Below are positions 33,494 to 44,206 of a stretch of DNA of 64,000 nucleotides, piece by piece. The position numbers and the translations under genes are program-made. Origin of the DNA: Agreia sp. Leaf283 (GTDB lineage Bacteria > Actinomycetota > Actinomycetes > Actinomycetales > Microbacteriaceae); the NCBI RefSeq assembly GCF_001422485.1, contig NZ_LMNF01000002.1, positions 62,001 to 126,000 of the forward strand, read 5' to 3'. The notes below the pieces were generated by a model, which saw nothing but the letters and a program-made list of their open reading frames with translations, was not told the origin of the DNA and did no database searches. Position 1 is the stretch's first letter; the number at the start of each line of letters is the position of its first letter.

Positions 33494-35148
33494 CCGAGCC
33501 CGCCGACGGCAGGGCGCTCGGACTCACCAGCTGGAACGACGACTGGTCGGGCCTCCGGGTCGGCGTTCTCGGGCTCGGGATCACCGGTTTCTCCGTAGCC
33601 GACACGCTGGCGGAGCTCGGCTCGCGCGTGCTCGTCGTCGCAGAGAAGGTCGACGACCGCTATCGGCTCATGCTCGACGTCATCGGCGCCGAGCTGGTGC
33701 AGGCGACCCCCCTGGCCTCGGTTCCGCAGGAGCTCGAGACCCTCGATCCCGAACTCCTGGTCGTGTCTCCGGGATTCCACCCGGATCATCCGGTCATCAC
33801 CTGGGCGATCGAGAAGGGCATCCCCGTCTGGGGCGACGTTGAACTCGCCTGGCGGCTGCGCGACAAGGTCGGCACAGCCGGTGCGGGCAGTGCGCCCGCC
33901 GAGTGGATCGCCGTCACCGGAACCAATGGAAAGACGACCACCGTGCAGCTGACGGCCGCCATGCTGGCGGCCGGAGGGCTGAGGGCAGCGCCCTGCGGCA
34001 ACATCGGTGTCCCGGTGCTCGACGCGGTCCGCGATCCGCAGGGATTCGATGTCTTCGTCGTCGAGCTGTCGAGCTACCAGCTGCACTCCACGTCGAGCAT
34101 GTCTCCGTGGGCGGCCGTCTGCCTCAACGTCGCGGAGGACCATCTCGACTGGCACGGCTCGATGGACGCGTACGTCGCGGCGAAGGCTCGCGTGTACACG
34201 AACACCCGCGCCGCCTGCGTCTACAACCGGGCCGACGCGCTCACCCTGAAGATGGTCGAAGACGCGGAGGTCGTCGAGGGAGCCCGAGCCATAGGATTCG
34301 ACCTCGGAGTGCCCGGGCCCAGCGACCTCGGAATCGTCGACGGCATCCTCGTCGACCGTGCATTCCACGACGACAGGCACAGCTCCGCCCTCGAGATCAC
34401 GACGGTGTCCCGCCTGGCCGGGCTCGGCCTCGGCGCCCCCCACACCGTTGCCGATGTGCTGGCGGCCACCGCTCTCGCCCGCAGCGTCGGAGTCTCGATC
34501 CCGGACATCAGGACCGCGCTCGAGACGTTCCGCCTCGACCGCCACCGCATCGAGGTGGTCGGGATGAGCGACAAGATCACCTGGATCGACGACTCGAAGG
34601 CGACCAACCCGCATGCCGCGGCCGCGTCGCTCTCCGCCTATCCGTCGGTGGTCTGGATCGCCGGGGGACTGCTGAAGGGCGTCGACATCGAGCCGCTGGT
34701 CCGCGCCCGCGCCGCGCAGCTGCGCGGCGTCGTTCTCCTCGGCGAGGACCGCACGGCACTGCGAGAGGCATTCGAGCGACACGCCCCCCACCTTCCGGTG
34801 CGAGAGGTGACCGGCACGGAGACTAGAAGTGTCATGTCGGTCGCTGTCGAACTGGCTGCCGCCCTCGCGGTGCCCGGTGACGTGGTGCTTCTGGCACCGG
34901 CCGCCGCGTCGATGGATCAATTCACCGACTACTCCGACCGTGGCGACCGCTTTGCACGCGCCGTGCGACATTACCTGGGAGGCGATCCGGCTGACGACGA
35001 CACGACCGACAGTGCGGACCCGACCAGTGCGGCCCCACACGCTGACGACGCAGACGCAGACGCAGACGCAAACGCAGACGCTGCCGCCGCAGACGGCGGG
35101 CACCCGGATGCCGGGCGCGAGCACGGCGACTCCGCCCTCGACGACTGA
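33490..35148 (+). CDS. murD: UDP-MurNAc-L-Ala:D-Glu ligase MurD with acidic C-terminal tail
   Basis: A 552-residue Mur ligase that adds D-glutamate to UDP-MurNAc-L-Ala. The Rossmann-like start [16 protein letters not shown], the ATP loop [14 protein letters not shown] and [13 protein letters not shown] are family motifs. The normal fold ends near RHYLGG at about residue 497; an extra tail of about 55 residues follows, rich in Asp and Ala. Part of the tail is encoded by six hexanucleotide units. The last 41 bp overlap the ftsW gene in another frame. The tail has no known role. Confidence 0.95.
   Translation: MTEPADGRALGLTSWNDDWSGLRVGVLGLGITGFSVADTLAELGSRVLVVAEKVDDRYRLMLDVIGAELVQATPLASVPQELETLDPELLVVSPGFHPDHPVITWAIEKGIPVWGDVELAWRLRDKVGTAGAGSAPAEWIAVTGTNGKTTTVQLTAAMLAAGGLRAAPCGNIGVPVLDAVRDPQGFDVFVVELSSYQLHSTSSMSPWAAVCLNVAEDHLDWHGSMDAYVAAKARVYTNTRAACVYNRADALTLKMVEDAEVVEGARAIGFDLGVPGPSDLGIVDGILVDRAFHDDRHSSALEITTVSRLAGLGLGAPHTVADVLAATALARSVGVSIPDIRTALETFRLDRHRIEVVGMSDKITWIDDSKATNPHAAAASLSAYPSVVWIAGGLLKGVDIEPLVRARAAQLRGVVLLGEDRTALREAFERHAPHLPVREVTGTETRSVMSVAVELAAALAVPGDVVLLAPAAASMDQFTDYSDRGDRFARAVRHYLGGDPADDDTTDSADPTSAAPHADDADADADANADAAAADGGHPDAGREHGDSALDD
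35047..35082. repeat. Six-unit GACGCA microsatellite in the murD tail
   Basis: GACGCA occurs four times in a row (35047-35070), then AACGCA and GACGCT. It encodes an alternating Asp-Ala stretch of MurD. Because the unit is 6 bp, copy-number changes keep the reading frame. Confidence 0.9.
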
Positions 35149-36328
35149 CCGCACCCGCGGGGGCAGAAGCGCCCGCATCTCGTTGGGGCGCGCGTTCCAG
35201 CCAGAATCGCGAAGCTACTTCCTCCTTCTCGGCACGACGCTCTTCCTCCTGCTCTTCGGCCTCGTGATGGTTCTCTCGTCGAGCTCGATCTCGTCGTACG
35301 CGGGATCGCAGGGCTCTTTCGGCGTCTTCTGGCGCCAGGCCGTTTTCGCCATCGTCGGCGTGCCGCTGATGCTGGTCATCTCGCAGCTGCCCGTGCGCTT
35401 CTGGCGGCGCTGGGCCTGGCTTCCCCTGGTCACCGGAATCGCGCTGCAGCTCCTGGTGCTCACGACGCCCTTGGGCATCGAGGTGGGCGGCAACCGCAAC
35501 TGGATCGGAATCGGCGGCTTCAACGCGCAGCCGTCCGAGCTGATCAAGGTGGGGCTCGTCGCCTGGCTCGGCGTGATCCTCGCGAAGAAGGAGCCGTACC
35601 TCGGTCGGTGGGGCCACGTGCTCATCCCGGCTCTTCCGGTCGCGGGCCTCGGCATCTTCGTCGTGATGCTGGGCGGCGACCTCGGAACGGTGATGATCAT
35701 GACCGCCCTCGTCTTCGGGGCCCTGTTCTTCGCCGGCGTCAGGCTGCGCATGCTGGTGATCCCCGTTCTCATCGGCCTCGTGCTGACGGTGATCATCGCC
35801 CTGTCGAGCTCGTCTCGGCTCTCACGCATCGAGAACTTCCTCGGCATCGGGTCGGGCGACCAGTCGGGTCTGTCGTACCAGAACCAGCACGCCGACTGGG
35901 CCATGGCCGCCGGCGGGGTGTTCGGAGTGGGCCTCGGCAACAGCAAGGCCAAGTGGCTCTGGCTGCCGGCCGCCGACAACGACTTCATCTTCGCGATCAT
36001 CGGCGAGGAGCTCGGTCTCGTGGGCGCCATCGTGGTGCTCGCTCTCTTCGTTGTGCTGGCGGTCTCGTTCCTCAGGATCGTGCGGTCCTCCACCGATCTC
36101 TTCTCGCGGGTCGTCACGGGGTCGGCGATGGTCTGGATCATCGGGCAGGCCTTCGTCAACATCGCCGTGGTGCTGCAGGTCATCCCCGTCCTCGGCGTGC
36201 CCCTGCCGCTCATCTCCTCGGGAGGCTCGGCCCTCGTGACCACCCTCGTCGGCATCGGGCTCGTCCTCTCCATCGCGCGGCAGCGCGACCTGACGCCCGA
36301 GGCGCCCGCCGAGAAGGCGACCCGATGA
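35108..36328 (+). CDS. ftsW: Septal peptidoglycan polymerase FtsW (SEDS)
   Basis: A 406-residue SEDS-family glycosyltransferase that polymerises lipid II at the septum with FtsI. About ten transmembrane helices start near residue 36 after a basic cytoplasmic N-terminus. Conserved stretches include FNAQPSELIK, GGDLGT (catalytic Asp region), the loop with QNQHADWAMAAGG, and PLISSGGSAL near the C-terminus. ATG at 35108 is the earliest reasonable in-frame start and overlaps murD by 41 bp. Its stop overlaps the murG ATG. Confidence 0.93.
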   Translation: MPGASTATPPSTTDRTRGGRSARISLGRAFQPESRSYFLLLGTTLFLLLFGLVMVLSSSSISSYAGSQGSFGVFWRQAVFAIVGVPLMLVISQLPVRFWRRWAWLPLVTGIALQLLVLTTPLGIEVGGNRNWIGIGGFNAQPSELIKVGLVAWLGVILAKKEPYLGRWGHVLIPALPVAGLGIFVVMLGGDLGTVMIMTALVFGALFFAGVRLRMLVIPVLIGLVLTVIIALSSSSRLSRIENFLGIGSGDQSGLSYQNQHADWAMAAGGVFGVGLGNSKAKWLWLPAADNDFIFAIIGEELGLVGAIVVLALFVVLAVSFLRIVRSSTDLFSRVVTGSAMVWIIGQAFVNIAVVLQVIPVLGVPLPLISSGGSALVTTLVGIGLVLSIARQRDLTPEAPAEKATR

Positions 36329-37401
36329 CCACTTACCTCCTTGCGGGAGGGGGCACGGCGGGCCACGTGAACCCCCTGCTCGCCACCGCCGACGAGGTGA
36401 GGCGTCGCGAGCCCGAGGCGACGATCATCGTCGTCGGCACGGCCGAAGGCCTCGAGGCGAGGCTGGTGCCGCTCCGCGGCTACGAGCTCGTCACCATTCC
36501 GCGACTTCCGTTCCCTCGCAGGCCGAGCGCGGCTGCCCTGACCTTCGTCCCCCGCCTCCTCGGTGTCGTCGAGCAGCTTCGCTCACTCATCGTGGAGCGG
36601 TCGGTCGACGTGGTCGTGGGATTCGGCGGCTACGCGGCCGCACCCGCCTATCTCGCCGCCCGACGCGCACACGTTCCCGTCGTCATCCACGAGGCCAATG
36701 CCCGACCCGGCCTGGCGAACAGGCTCGGTGCGCGGTTCACGCCCTATGTCGGCGTGGTCTTCGCCGGCACGCCCCTGCCGCATGCCACGCTCACCGGGCT
36801 GCCGCTCCGGCGTGAGATCTCACGGCTCGACACGGCCGCGATGTCCGCCACCGCGCGCGACACCTTCGGTCTGGCGCGCGACGTTCCGGTGCTTCTCGTC
36901 ACCGGAGGGTCGCTCGGCGCGCAGAGGCTCAACCACACGATCCGGGATGCCTACGGCTCGGTCCTCGACGCCGGGTGGCAGATCCTGCACATCTGGGGAG
37001 ACAAGCCCGATCTGGTCGATCCGGGTGTCGACGGGTACAGGGTCGTGCGGTACTCCGACCGCATGGACCTCGCCTTCGCCGCCGCCGACCTGGTCGTGGC
37101 GAGGGCCGGGGCGGCCACCGTGTCGGAGCTGGCCGTGCTCGGCCTGCCCAGTGTTCTCGTGCCATATCCCGTAGGAAACGGCGAGCAGAAGGTCAACGCG
37201 CACGATCTCGTCGAGGCGCAGGCGGCGATCCTGGTCGACGACGCGCGCTTCACGCCGCAGTTCGTCGACGGCGAACTGCTCGCCCTGCTCGCCGACCGGG
37301 CGCGGATCACGGGGATGGCCGATGCGGCCCGCACCGTCGGCATCGCCGACGGCGACGCGCGGCTGGTCGAGCTGATCCGTCGCGCGCTGGCGAGAGCGTA
37401 A
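36325..37401 (+). CDS. murG: UDP-GlcNAc:lipid I glycosyltransferase MurG
   Basis: A 358-residue peripheral membrane enzyme that adds GlcNAc to lipid I to form lipid II. The N-terminal glycine loop TYLLAGGGTAGHVNPLLA (residues 3-20), VVGFGGYAAAPAYLAA and IHEANARPGLAN form the acceptor half. LVTGGSLGAQRLN and the GAATVSELAVLGLPSVLVPYP region form the UDP-sugar-binding half. ATGA overlap with ftsW; a 49-bp gap separates it from murC. Confidence 0.97.
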   Translation: MTTYLLAGGGTAGHVNPLLATADEVRRREPEATIIVVGTAEGLEARLVPLRGYELVTIPRLPFPRRPSAAALTFVPRLLGVVEQLRSLIVERSVDVVVGFGGYAAAPAYLAARRAHVPVVIHEANARPGLANRLGARFTPYVGVVFAGTPLPHATLTGLPLRREISRLDTAAMSATARDTFGLARDVPVLLVTGGSLGAQRLNHTIRDAYGSVLDAGWQILHIWGDKPDLVDPGVDGYRVVRYSDRMDLAFAAADLVVARAGAATVSELAVLGLPSVLVPYPVGNGEQKVNAHDLVEAQAAILVDDARFTPQFVDGELLALLADRARITGMADAARTVGIADGDARLVELIRRALARA

Positions 37402-37450
37402 CCTTGTCATCTGAACCGGCTGCACGCCGTGTCCGGTTCCGTTCGAAGAG

Positions 37451-38878
37451 ATGAGCCCCAGCACCGTGATCAAGCCAGACCTCAACCAGCAGATACCCGC
37501 CGAACTCGGTTCGGTGCACTTCGTGGGAATCGGCGGGTCGGGCATGAGCGGCATCGCGCGACTGATGATCGAGGCGGGCCTCCGGGTCTCGGGTTCCGAC
37601 GCGAAGGAGTCGAAGGGCACTCGCGCCCTCCGCGATCTCGGCGCCACGATCAGCATCGGGCACGCCGCCGAGAACCTGGGCGATGCAGACACGCTCGTGG
37701 TCACGAGCGCCCTCTGGCCCGACAACCCGGAGTATCTCCTCGCGAAGGAGCGGGGCATTCCGGTGCTGCACCGCTCCCAGGCCCTCGCTTGGCTCGCGGG
37801 CCGTCACCGCCTCGTCGCCGTCGCCGGAGCCCACGGAAAGACCACGTCGACGGGAATGATCGTGACCGGCCTGATCGAGCTCGGCCAAGAGCCCAGCTTC
37901 GTCAACGGGGGAGTCATCTCCGCGCTCGGCACCAGCTCCGCGAGCGGAGCAGGCGACATCTTCGTGCTCGAGGCCGACGAGTCCGACGGCTCCTTCCTGC
38001 TGTACGACAAGGCCGTCGCGCTCATCACCAACGTCGATCCCGACCACCTCGATCACTACGGTTCCGTTCAGGCGGTCGAGGACGCGTTCGTGCGGTTCGC
38101 CGACGAGGCATCCGAGCTCGTCGTGATCTCGGCCGACGACGCCGGCGCGGTCCGCGTCTCCGAACGACTCGACGCCCGTAGGGTGCTCACCTTCGGCGAG
38201 AGCGACGGCGCCGACGTGCGGCTGCACTCGGTCGAGACGGGCGACCTGGTCACCTTCCGCATCAGCTACCTCGGCGAGGACTACGCGGGCACGCTGCTCG
38301 TGCCGGGGAGGCACAACGCGCTGAACGCCGCCGGCGCCTTCGCCGTTCTTGTGGGCATGGGCTTCGAGGCCTCTCAGATTCTGGATGCCGTGGGCCGGTT
38401 CGGCGGAACAGGTCGCCGGTTCGAGCTGCACGACACGGTGCGGGGCGTCAGCGTCTACGACGACTATGCGCACCACCCGACCGAGGTCGCTGCTGCTCTG
38501 ACGGCGGCGCGCACGGTCGTGGGCGGCGGACGGATCATCGCCGTGCACCAGCCGCACCTCTACTCGCGTACGCAGCTGATGGCCGCAGAGTTCGCGGAGA
38601 CGCTCGAGCGCACGGCCGACTTCACGGTCGTGCTCGACGTGTGCGGCGCCCGCGAAGACCCCGTTCCCGGTGTCACGGGCGCACTCGTCTCCGAGAGGTT
38701 CGCGGATCCCGCCGCCGTGCGCTACATCGCCGACTGGCAGCAGGCCGCCGATTTCACGGCGTCGATCGCGCGAGAAGGCGACTACGTCGTCACGCTCGGC
38801 TGCGGTGACGTCAACCTCATCGTGCCGCAGCTGCTCGAGGCCCTGGCCCGCGAGACCCAGGCGCCGCCCGCGGCATGA
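37451..38878 (+). CDS. murC: UDP-MurNAc:L-alanine ligase MurC
   Basis: A 475-residue Mur ligase that adds L-Ala to UDP-MurNAc, the first step of the stem peptide. [17 protein letters not shown] near residue 24, [14 protein letters not shown] (ATP loop) and [15 protein letters not shown] are family signatures, and the C-terminal [16 protein letters not shown] motif is typical of MurC. The stop overlaps the ftsQ ATG. In this cluster MurC lies between murG and ftsQ, the common actinobacterial order. Confidence 0.97.
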   Translation: MSPSTVIKPDLNQQIPAELGSVHFVGIGGSGMSGIARLMIEAGLRVSGSDAKESKGTRALRDLGATISIGHAAENLGDADTLVVTSALWPDNPEYLLAKERGIPVLHRSQALAWLAGRHRLVAVAGAHGKTTSTGMIVTGLIELGQEPSFVNGGVISALGTSSASGAGDIFVLEADESDGSFLLYDKAVALITNVDPDHLDHYGSVQAVEDAFVRFADEASELVVISADDAGAVRVSERLDARRVLTFGESDGADVRLHSVETGDLVTFRISYLGEDYAGTLLVPGRHNALNAAGAFAVLVGMGFEASQILDAVGRFGGTGRRFELHDTVRGVSVYDDYAHHPTEVAAALTAARTVVGGGRIIAVHQPHLYSRTQLMAAEFAETLERTADFTVVLDVCGAREDPVPGVTGALVSERFADPAAVRYIADWQQAADFTASIAREGDYVVTLGCGDVNLIVPQLLEALARETQAPPAA

Positions 38879-39996
38879 AACGACCTCCTGGCGTGACCCC
38901 GCCGCCCGCCGGGCCCCCTCCCGCCGAGACGCCGCCCGCCTCGAACGATGGGCGTTCCACGCGGCGTCGGCCCCCCGTGGTCCGGCGTCCGAAGCGCGAG
39001 AACGCGTCGGACGTCGACGCGATCACCGAGCCCATCCCCGTGATTCCGTCGGCGACCTCAGCAGCGACGATCACGGAAAAGCCTCTCCGCGACCTGCCTG
39101 CGCTGCCCGACGTGTCGACAGACCCGCTCGGCGAGGCGCCCGCCGGCAGCGGGGGAGGAGACGGCGACGACGACCCGGCGTCGAAGCCGTGGTGGCTCAC
39201 CCGTCGCACCGACCCGACCGTCGAGTCGGCGCACGAGGCGCAGAAGAACCTCGCCCATGCCGAGAGGCGCCGGCGGAGGTACGAACGTGCCGAGGCCCGA
39301 CGCTTCACGCAGGGCACCCGCACCCGCCGTCGCAAGTACCTGATCGCCCTCGCCGGCACGGTCGCCCTCGTGCTGCTCGTCGTGCTCACGGCGTATTCGC
39401 CCCTGCTCGCCGTGCGCACGATCACGGTGGAGGGCGCATCCCGCGTCGATGCGGCCGCCGTGTCGGCCGCCCTCGACGATCAGCTGGGGCGCCCCCTGAC
39501 ACTCGTGGACTTCGGCGAGGTGAAACGCACGCTCGAGACCTTCCCGTTGATCCAGAGCTATGTCACCGAGGCCAGGCCGCCCGACACACTCGTCGTGCGG
39601 ATCGTCGAGAGGCGGCCCGTGGTCACCGTCGCCGTCGACGGCGCCTTCACCCTGGTGGATGCCGCCGGCGTGGTCGTCGAGACCACCCCGGAACGGGCTG
39701 CGGGCTACCCGATCATCGACACGGCCGCCACGCCTGTCGACTCGCCCGGCTTCGCCGCGGCGAGCTCTGTCCTGCTCGCCCTCACTCCCGAGTTCCTCGC
39801 CCAGGTCGACTCGGTGAGCGCCCCGACCCCCGACTCCGTGACCCTGGCGCTGACGAGCGGCCAGCGTGTGGTGTGGGGCAGCGCCGAGGACTCGGCTCTC
39901 AAGGCACGTATCGTGGCGAGCATGATCTCGAATCCGGGCATTCCGAACGTCACCGAATACGACGTCTCATCGCCCGAGGCCCCGATCACCCACTGA
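38875..39996 (+). CDS. ftsQ: Cell-division protein FtsQ
   Basis: A 373-residue bitopic division protein. The first 140 residues are cytoplasmic and rich in Pro, Arg and Asp. One transmembrane helix lies at about 156-176. It is followed by a POTRA domain ([20 protein letters not shown], near 176-195) and the FtsQ/DivIB beta region ([26 protein letters not shown]). The protein links early and late divisome proteins. Its long disordered N-terminus is greater than in E. coli but common in actinobacteria. The start overlaps murC by 4 bp; a 168-bp gap leads to ftsZ. Confidence 0.92.
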   Translation: MKRPPGVTPPPAGPPPAETPPASNDGRSTRRRPPVVRRPKRENASDVDAITEPIPVIPSATSAATITEKPLRDLPALPDVSTDPLGEAPAGSGGGDGDDDPASKPWWLTRRTDPTVESAHEAQKNLAHAERRRRRYERAEARRFTQGTRTRRRKYLIALAGTVALVLLVVLTAYSPLLAVRTITVEGASRVDAAAVSAALDDQLGRPLTLVDFGEVKRTLETFPLIQSYVTEARPPDTLVVRIVERRPVVTVAVDGAFTLVDAAGVVVETTPERAAGYPIIDTAATPVDSPGFAAASSVLLALTPEFLAQVDSVSAPTPDSVTLALTSGQRVVWGSAEDSALKARIVASMISNPGIPNVTEYDVSSPEAPITH

Positions 39997-40164
39997 TCGC
40001 GAACGATTCACCCGGCACGCGTCGCTTTCGTCCGGCAGTTCGCGACACGCGGGGCCTGTGGAGAGGCAGGACACGGCGATCCCCTTAGGTTCGAAACAAG
40101 AAATGCATACTCGATATAACTTTAAGTCTCAGCTAGAGGTTTAGGGTTCCAGCGGAGGCCGGAC
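39997..40164 (+). promoter_or_regulatory. ftsQ-ftsZ intergenic region, probable ftsZ promoter and leader
   Basis: The 168-bp gap is the largest inside the mur/fts cluster. It has an AT-rich stretch (40100-40127, ATGCATACTCGATATAAC and beyond) that stands out from the GC-rich surroundings and would suit a promoter. AGAGGTTTAGGGTT lies just before the GGAGG ribosome binding site (40154-40158). This is where an FtsR-type activator would be expected to act, but no specific site can be named. Confidence 0.45.
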
Positions 40165-41349
40165 GTGACAACCAACCAGAACTATCTCGCAGTCATCAAA
40201 GTTGTCGGAATCGGCGGCGGTGGAGTCAACGCCGTCAACCGCATGATCGAGCTCGGACTGCGCGGTGTCGAGTTCATCGCCATCAACACCGACGCCCAGG
40301 CGCTGCTGATGAGCGACGCCGACGTCAAGCTCGACGTCGGCCGTGAGCTCACGCGCGGCCTCGGCGCCGGTGCCGACCCCGAGGTGGGTCGACGAGCCGC
40401 AGAAGACCACGCGGAGGAGATCGAGGAGGCCCTGTCCGGCGCCGACATGGTCTTCGTCACCGCGGGCGAGGGCGGCGGAACGGGAACGGGTGGAGCGCCG
40501 GTCGTCGCGCGCATCGCCAAGTCCATCGGCGCGCTCACGATCGGTGTCGTCACGAAGCCCTTCGGCTTCGAGGGCAAGCGTCGCGCGTCGCAGGCCGAAG
40601 ACGGCGTCGCGACCCTCAAGAATGAGGTCGACACCCTCATCGTCGTTCCCAACGACCGGCTTCTCGAGATCAGCGATCGCGGCATCAGCATGCTCGAGGC
40701 GTTCTCCACGGCAGACCAGGTTCTGCTCGCGGGCGTGCAGGGCATCACCGACCTCATCACCACCCCCGGCCTCATCAACCTCGACTTCGCCGACGTGAAG
40801 AGCGTTATGCAGGGCGCCGGATCCGCCCTCATGGGCATCGGCTCCTCCCGTGGCGCTGACAGGGCCATCAAGGCCGCCGAGCTCGCCGTCGCATCGCCGC
40901 TTCTGGAGGCCAGCATCGAGGGCGCCCACGGTGTGCTGCTGTCGATCCAGGGCGGATCGAACCTCGGAATCTTCGAGATCAACGACGCCGCCAAGCTCGT
41001 TCAGGATGCCGTGCACCCCGAGGCGAACATCATCTTCGGTGCGGTCATCGACGACACCCTCGGCGACGAGGTGCGCGTCACGGTCATCGCCGCGGGCTTC
41101 GACGGGGGAGACGCCACCGAGCAGAGGCGGGGCAGCTTCGTGGCTTCGGCAGACGAGAAAGACCCGTACGGCCCCGGCGGAACCGCCATCTCCACCCTGG
41201 CGCCGGTGCGCCACGCCGAGGAGCCTGCAGAGACTCCGGCTCCGGCATGGTCGCAGACGGGCGAGCACCACCTGACGGGCGCCGTCGCCTTCGATCCCGC
41301 GTCGGAGGACGACGACACCGACCTGGACGTCCCCGACTTCCTCAAGTGA
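40165..41349 (+). CDS. ftsZ: Cell-division GTPase FtsZ
   Basis: A 394-residue tubulin-like GTPase that forms the Z-ring. The GTP motif is [14 protein letters not shown] (residues about 102-115), the T7 loop is [11 protein letters not shown], and the N-terminal [16 protein letters not shown] is intact. The C-terminal peptide DLDVPDFLK, which binds SepF and other partners, closes the protein after a variable linker. GTG is the start, with GGAGG 6 nt upstream. The yggS gene begins within its stop codon. Confidence 0.98.
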   Translation: MTTNQNYLAVIKVVGIGGGGVNAVNRMIELGLRGVEFIAINTDAQALLMSDADVKLDVGRELTRGLGAGADPEVGRRAAEDHAEEIEEALSGADMVFVTAGEGGGTGTGGAPVVARIAKSIGALTIGVVTKPFGFEGKRRASQAEDGVATLKNEVDTLIVVPNDRLLEISDRGISMLEAFSTADQVLLAGVQGITDLITTPGLINLDFADVKSVMQGAGSALMGIGSSRGADRAIKAAELAVASPLLEASIEGAHGVLLSIQGGSNLGIFEINDAAKLVQDAVHPEANIIFGAVIDDTLGDEVRVTVIAAGFDGGDATEQRRGSFVASADEKDPYGPGGTAISTLAPVRHAEEPAETPAPAWSQTGEHHLTGAVAFDPASEDDDTDLDVPDFLK

Positions 41350-42017
41350 CCCTCTCGTCGAGGCTCTCCGAGGTCACCGATCGGGTCGCGCAGGCCGCGA
41401 CCCGATCGGGCAGGAGTGCGCACGACCTCACGATCATTCCCGTCACGAAGTTTCATCCTTCGACGCTCATCCGGGAGCTGCACGGCCTCGGCATCAGGGA
41501 TTTCGCCGAGAACCGGCATCAGGAGGCTCGCGACAAGGCGGCCGAACTCGCCGACCTCCCAGACCTGCGATGGCACTTCGTCGGGCAGCTGCAGGGCAAG
41601 AAGGCCCGCCAGGTGCGCGCCTATGCCCACATGATCCATTCCGTCGATCGGGCTTCGCTGATCGACGCCCTCGCCTCCGACGACGCCGAGACCCGGGTGT
41701 TCCTCCAGGTCAACCTCACCGACGATCCCGCACGCGGGGGAGTCGCTGCGGGCGCCCTCGACGAACTCGTCGAGCACGCCCTGGCCGCCCCGGGCATCCG
41801 GCTCGAGGGCCTGATGGCGGTCGCACCCATCGGAGCCGACCCCCGCACGGCCTTCGCGCGCGTGCGTGAGCTGTCCGATCGCATCCGGCGCGTCGCGCCC
41901 GAAGCCGTCTTGCTCTCCATGGGCATGTCCGCGGATTTCGAGGAGGCCATCGCCGAAGGTGCGACACACCTACGAATTGGTACCGCAATCACCGGAAATC
42001 GGCCGACGGACGGTTAA
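41346..42017 (+). CDS. yggS: YggS-family PLP homeostasis protein
   Basis: A 223-residue protein of the YggS/PROSC family, which binds pyridoxal 5'-phosphate and keeps vitamin B6 and amino acid pools balanced. The PLP lysine lies in [10 protein letters not shown] near residue 36, FAENRHQEA and [13 protein letters not shown] follow, and [23 protein letters not shown] is the phosphate-binding end. GTG start overlaps the ftsZ TGA (GTGA). In many actinobacteria a PgeF (laccase-domain) gene lies between ftsZ and yggS; it is absent here. SepF follows after 41 bp. Confidence 0.94.
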   Translation: MTLSSRLSEVTDRVAQAATRSGRSAHDLTIIPVTKFHPSTLIRELHGLGIRDFAENRHQEARDKAAELADLPDLRWHFVGQLQGKKARQVRAYAHMIHSVDRASLIDALASDDAETRVFLQVNLTDDPARGGVAAGALDELVEHALAAPGIRLEGLMAVAPIGADPRTAFARVRELSDRIRRVAPEAVLLSMGMSADFEEAIAEGATHLRIGTAITGNRPTDG

Positions 42018-42058
42018 TCTTTCGACTAGGCACCTGAACCACATACCGGAGGAACACA

Positions 42059-42547
42059 ATGGCCAACCCGCTTCGCAAGACGATGGTGTACCTGGGCCTG
42101 GCGGACGAAGAGCTGGAGTACGAAACTCCTGCCCCCGGTCCCGTCGCCCCGGTTCCCGCCCCCCAATCCCACTCAGCTCAGACGCACGCCGCACCTGCCG
42201 CAACGCGAGCACCGGTGACTCCGTTGCGCAAGACGCACATCCAGAAGAACGTGGCACCCACTGAAATGAACGAGATCCTCACTGTTCACCCCAAGCAGTA
42301 CAAAGATGCCCAGGTCATCGCCGAGAACTTCCGCGAGGGCATTCCGGTCATCATCAACCTGTCGCAGATGACGGATGCCGATGCGCGACGCCTGATCGAC
42401 TTCGCCGGCGGCCTCTCGCAGGGTCTGTACGGCAAGATCGAGCGCGTCACGAGCAAGGTCTTCCTGCTCTCGCCGTCGCATGTCTCGGTCTCGGGCGACA
42501 CCACGACCGACTCTCGTGCGGAGTCTTCCTTCTTCGTCCAGTCATAA
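42059..42547 (+). CDS. sepF: Cell-division protein SepF
   Basis: A 162-residue protein that anchors FtsZ to the membrane. The N-terminal [14 protein letters not shown] is the amphipathic membrane-targeting helix. An Ala/Pro linker (residues 25-60) leads to the SepF core (about 70-150, with [29 protein letters not shown]), which binds the FtsZ C-terminus. Actinobacteria lack FtsA and ZipA, so SepF is likely the main anchor. GGAGG lies upstream of the ATG. Confidence 0.96.
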   Translation: MANPLRKTMVYLGLADEELEYETPAPGPVAPVPAPQSHSAQTHAAPAATRAPVTPLRKTHIQKNVAPTEMNEILTVHPKQYKDAQVIAENFREGIPVIINLSQMTDADARRLIDFAGGLSQGLYGKIERVTSKVFLLSPSHVSVSGDTTTDSRAESSFFVQS

Positions 42548-42554
42548 TTGACGA

Positions 42555-42863
42555 GTGGGTTCACTCGTCATCATCATCGCGTCGGTCGCGTATTACGCGC
42601 TGCTCGTCTACTTCTTCCTCATGTGGGGGCGCTTCGTCCTCGATCTCGTGCAGAGTTTCCAGCGATCCTGGCGTCCGGCGGGGTTCGTTCTGTTCGTCGC
42701 CGAGGTCGCGTATACAGTCACTGATCCGCCGATCAAGTTCTTCCGGCGCATCATCCCGCCCCTCAGGCTCGGCCCGGTCGCCTTCGACTTCGGCTGGAGC
42801 ATCGTGATGCTGCTCGTCATCATCGCCATGTCGATCCTGAACTTCGTCAGGTATTCGGTGTAG
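42555..42863 (+). CDS. YggT-family membrane protein
   Basis: A 102-residue protein with two hydrophobic regions (about residues 3-30 and 74-96) on either side of a polar segment that contains VTDPPIKFFRRIIPPLRLGP, the signature of the YggT family. It follows sepF as in most actinobacteria and Gram-positive bacteria. Family members are linked to osmotic stress or division, but the role is not settled. GTG start; only 7 bp separate it from the sepF stop. Confidence 0.88.
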   Translation: MGSLVIIIASVAYYALLVYFFLMWGRFVLDLVQSFQRSWRPAGFVLFVAEVAYTVTDPPIKFFRRIIPPLRLGPVAFDFGWSIVMLLVIIAMSILNFVRYSV

Positions 42864-42990
42864 CTCGTTGTAGGGTGTGTCATGCACAATCGAGACACGT
42901 GCGACGAGGGCCTTCCTGCCCAGCGCCGTGTTTATTGCTAGCGTTGGTTAGCGATATCCCGTTCGTCAAAAGTAATAAAGGTGGAAGAAC

Positions 42991-43641
42991 ATGGCGTTAA
43001 CTCCAGAAGACGTTGTTAACAAGCGCTTCGCGCAGACCAAGTTCCGCGAGGGCTACGACCAGGACGAGGTCGATGACTTCCTGGACGAGGTCGTCGTAGA
43101 ACTCCGTCGACTGACCCAGGAGAACGAGGAGCTTCGCGCTCAGCTCTCCTCCGGCGGATCCGCCCCCTCGGCGGCCGTCGACGCGCCCGTCGTGGCCGAG
43201 CCCGTTGCCGACGAGCCCGTCGTCGCCGACGAGGTCGTGCCCGAGCCCGTGGCCGCCGCACCGGCCCCCGTCGCCGCTCAGCCGACCTCGGTCGAAGACG
43301 ACGCAGCCTCGACCACCAACCTGCTCCAGCTCGCGCGCCGTCTTCACGACGAGCACGTCAAAGAGGGTGCCGACAAGCGCGATGCACTCATCGCCGAGGG
43401 CCACGCGACGGCAGCACGCATCGTCGCCGAAGCCGAGACGAAGCAGCGCAACGACCTCGCCCGCCTCAACCAGGAGAAGGCCGGCATCGAGCACCGCATC
43501 GACGAGCTGCGTTCGTTCGAGAAGGACTACCGCGTGAAGCTCAAGAGCTACATCGAGGGCCAGCTCCGCGAGCTCGACTCCTCAGGCACCGAGGGCGGAT
43601 CCAACTCCGCCGCACCGAGCTACACCGGCTTTGGAGGCTAG
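42991..43641 (+). CDS. divIVA: Polar growth/division protein DivIVA (Wag31)
   Basis: A 216-residue cytoskeletal protein that gathers at curved membrane and poles and directs wall growth. The N-terminal domain MALTPEDVVNKRFAQTKFREGYDQDEVDDFL (1-31) is the DivIVA membrane-binding motif. A short coiled coil follows (to about 52), then a Val/Ala/Pro-rich linker (about 53-100) and a long C-terminal coiled coil (about 108-200). In mycobacteria the linker is phosphorylated by Ser/Thr kinases; Thr and Ser residues are present here too. A 127-bp gap and AAAGGTGG lie upstream. The lspA gene overlaps its end. Confidence 0.95.
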   Translation: MALTPEDVVNKRFAQTKFREGYDQDEVDDFLDEVVVELRRLTQENEELRAQLSSGGSAPSAAVDAPVVAEPVADEPVVADEVVPEPVAAAPAPVAAQPTSVEDDAASTTNLLQLARRLHDEHVKEGADKRDALIAEGHATAARIVAEAETKQRNDLARLNQEKAGIEHRIDELRSFEKDYRVKLKSYIEGQLRELDSSGTEGGSNSAAPSYTGFGG

Positions 43642-44206
43642 GACTGCCGCGAAAGCCAGTCCCAGGGTCCTGATCGTCCTGGTTCTCGTTGCAATCGCTG
43701 CGTTAATCCTCGATCAAGGCTCCAAGTACCTCGTTGTCACAACGCTGAAACCGGATGAGGTCGTCCCTGTGCTGGGCGACCTCCTCCAGTTCCAGTTCGT
43801 CAAGAACCCGGGCGCTGCCTTCTCCATCGGCAACGCCTACACCTGGATCTTCTCGATCCTCGCCTCTGCGGTCACCGTCTTCATCGTGTGGTTCGCACGG
43901 CGCATCCGCTCTCTCGGCTGGGCCATCGTGTTCGGCCTGCTGCTCGGCGGAGTGCTCGGCAATCTGACCGACCGCCTGTTCCGCGAGCCGGGCTTCGGAG
44001 TCGGCCATGTCGTCGACTTCCTCCGCATCCCCCTGCTGCCCGCGATCTTCAACATCGCCGACACGGCCATCGTCGTCAGCATGGGGCTCTTCCTCATCCT
44101 GACCCTTCGCGGGGTCGGTCTCGACGGGTCACGGCCCGTTCGCGCCGACGACGACGGCGCCGAGCTCGAGGAGTCGCCCGCGACTCGACCGGGCGAGAAC
44201 TCCTGA
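43631..44206 (+). CDS. lspA: Lipoprotein signal peptidase LspA
   Basis: A 191-residue membrane aspartyl protease that removes signal peptides from prolipoproteins after lipid attachment. Four transmembrane helices are seen. The catalytic aspartates lie in GNLTDRLF...VVDFLRIP and in [10 protein letters not shown], and NPGAAFSIG is conserved. A polar tail of about 25 residues extends the C-terminus. The start is uncertain: TTG at 43631, inside the last codons of divIVA, is the first candidate. The stop overlaps the next ATG (TGATG). Confidence 0.93.
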   Translation: MEARTAAKASPRVLIVLVLVAIAALILDQGSKYLVVTTLKPDEVVPVLGDLLQFQFVKNPGAAFSIGNAYTWIFSILASAVTVFIVWFARRIRSLGWAIVFGLLLGGVLGNLTDRLFREPGFGVGHVVDFLRIPLLPAIFNIADTAIVVSMGLFLILTLRGVGLDGSRPVRADDDGAELEESPATRPGENS

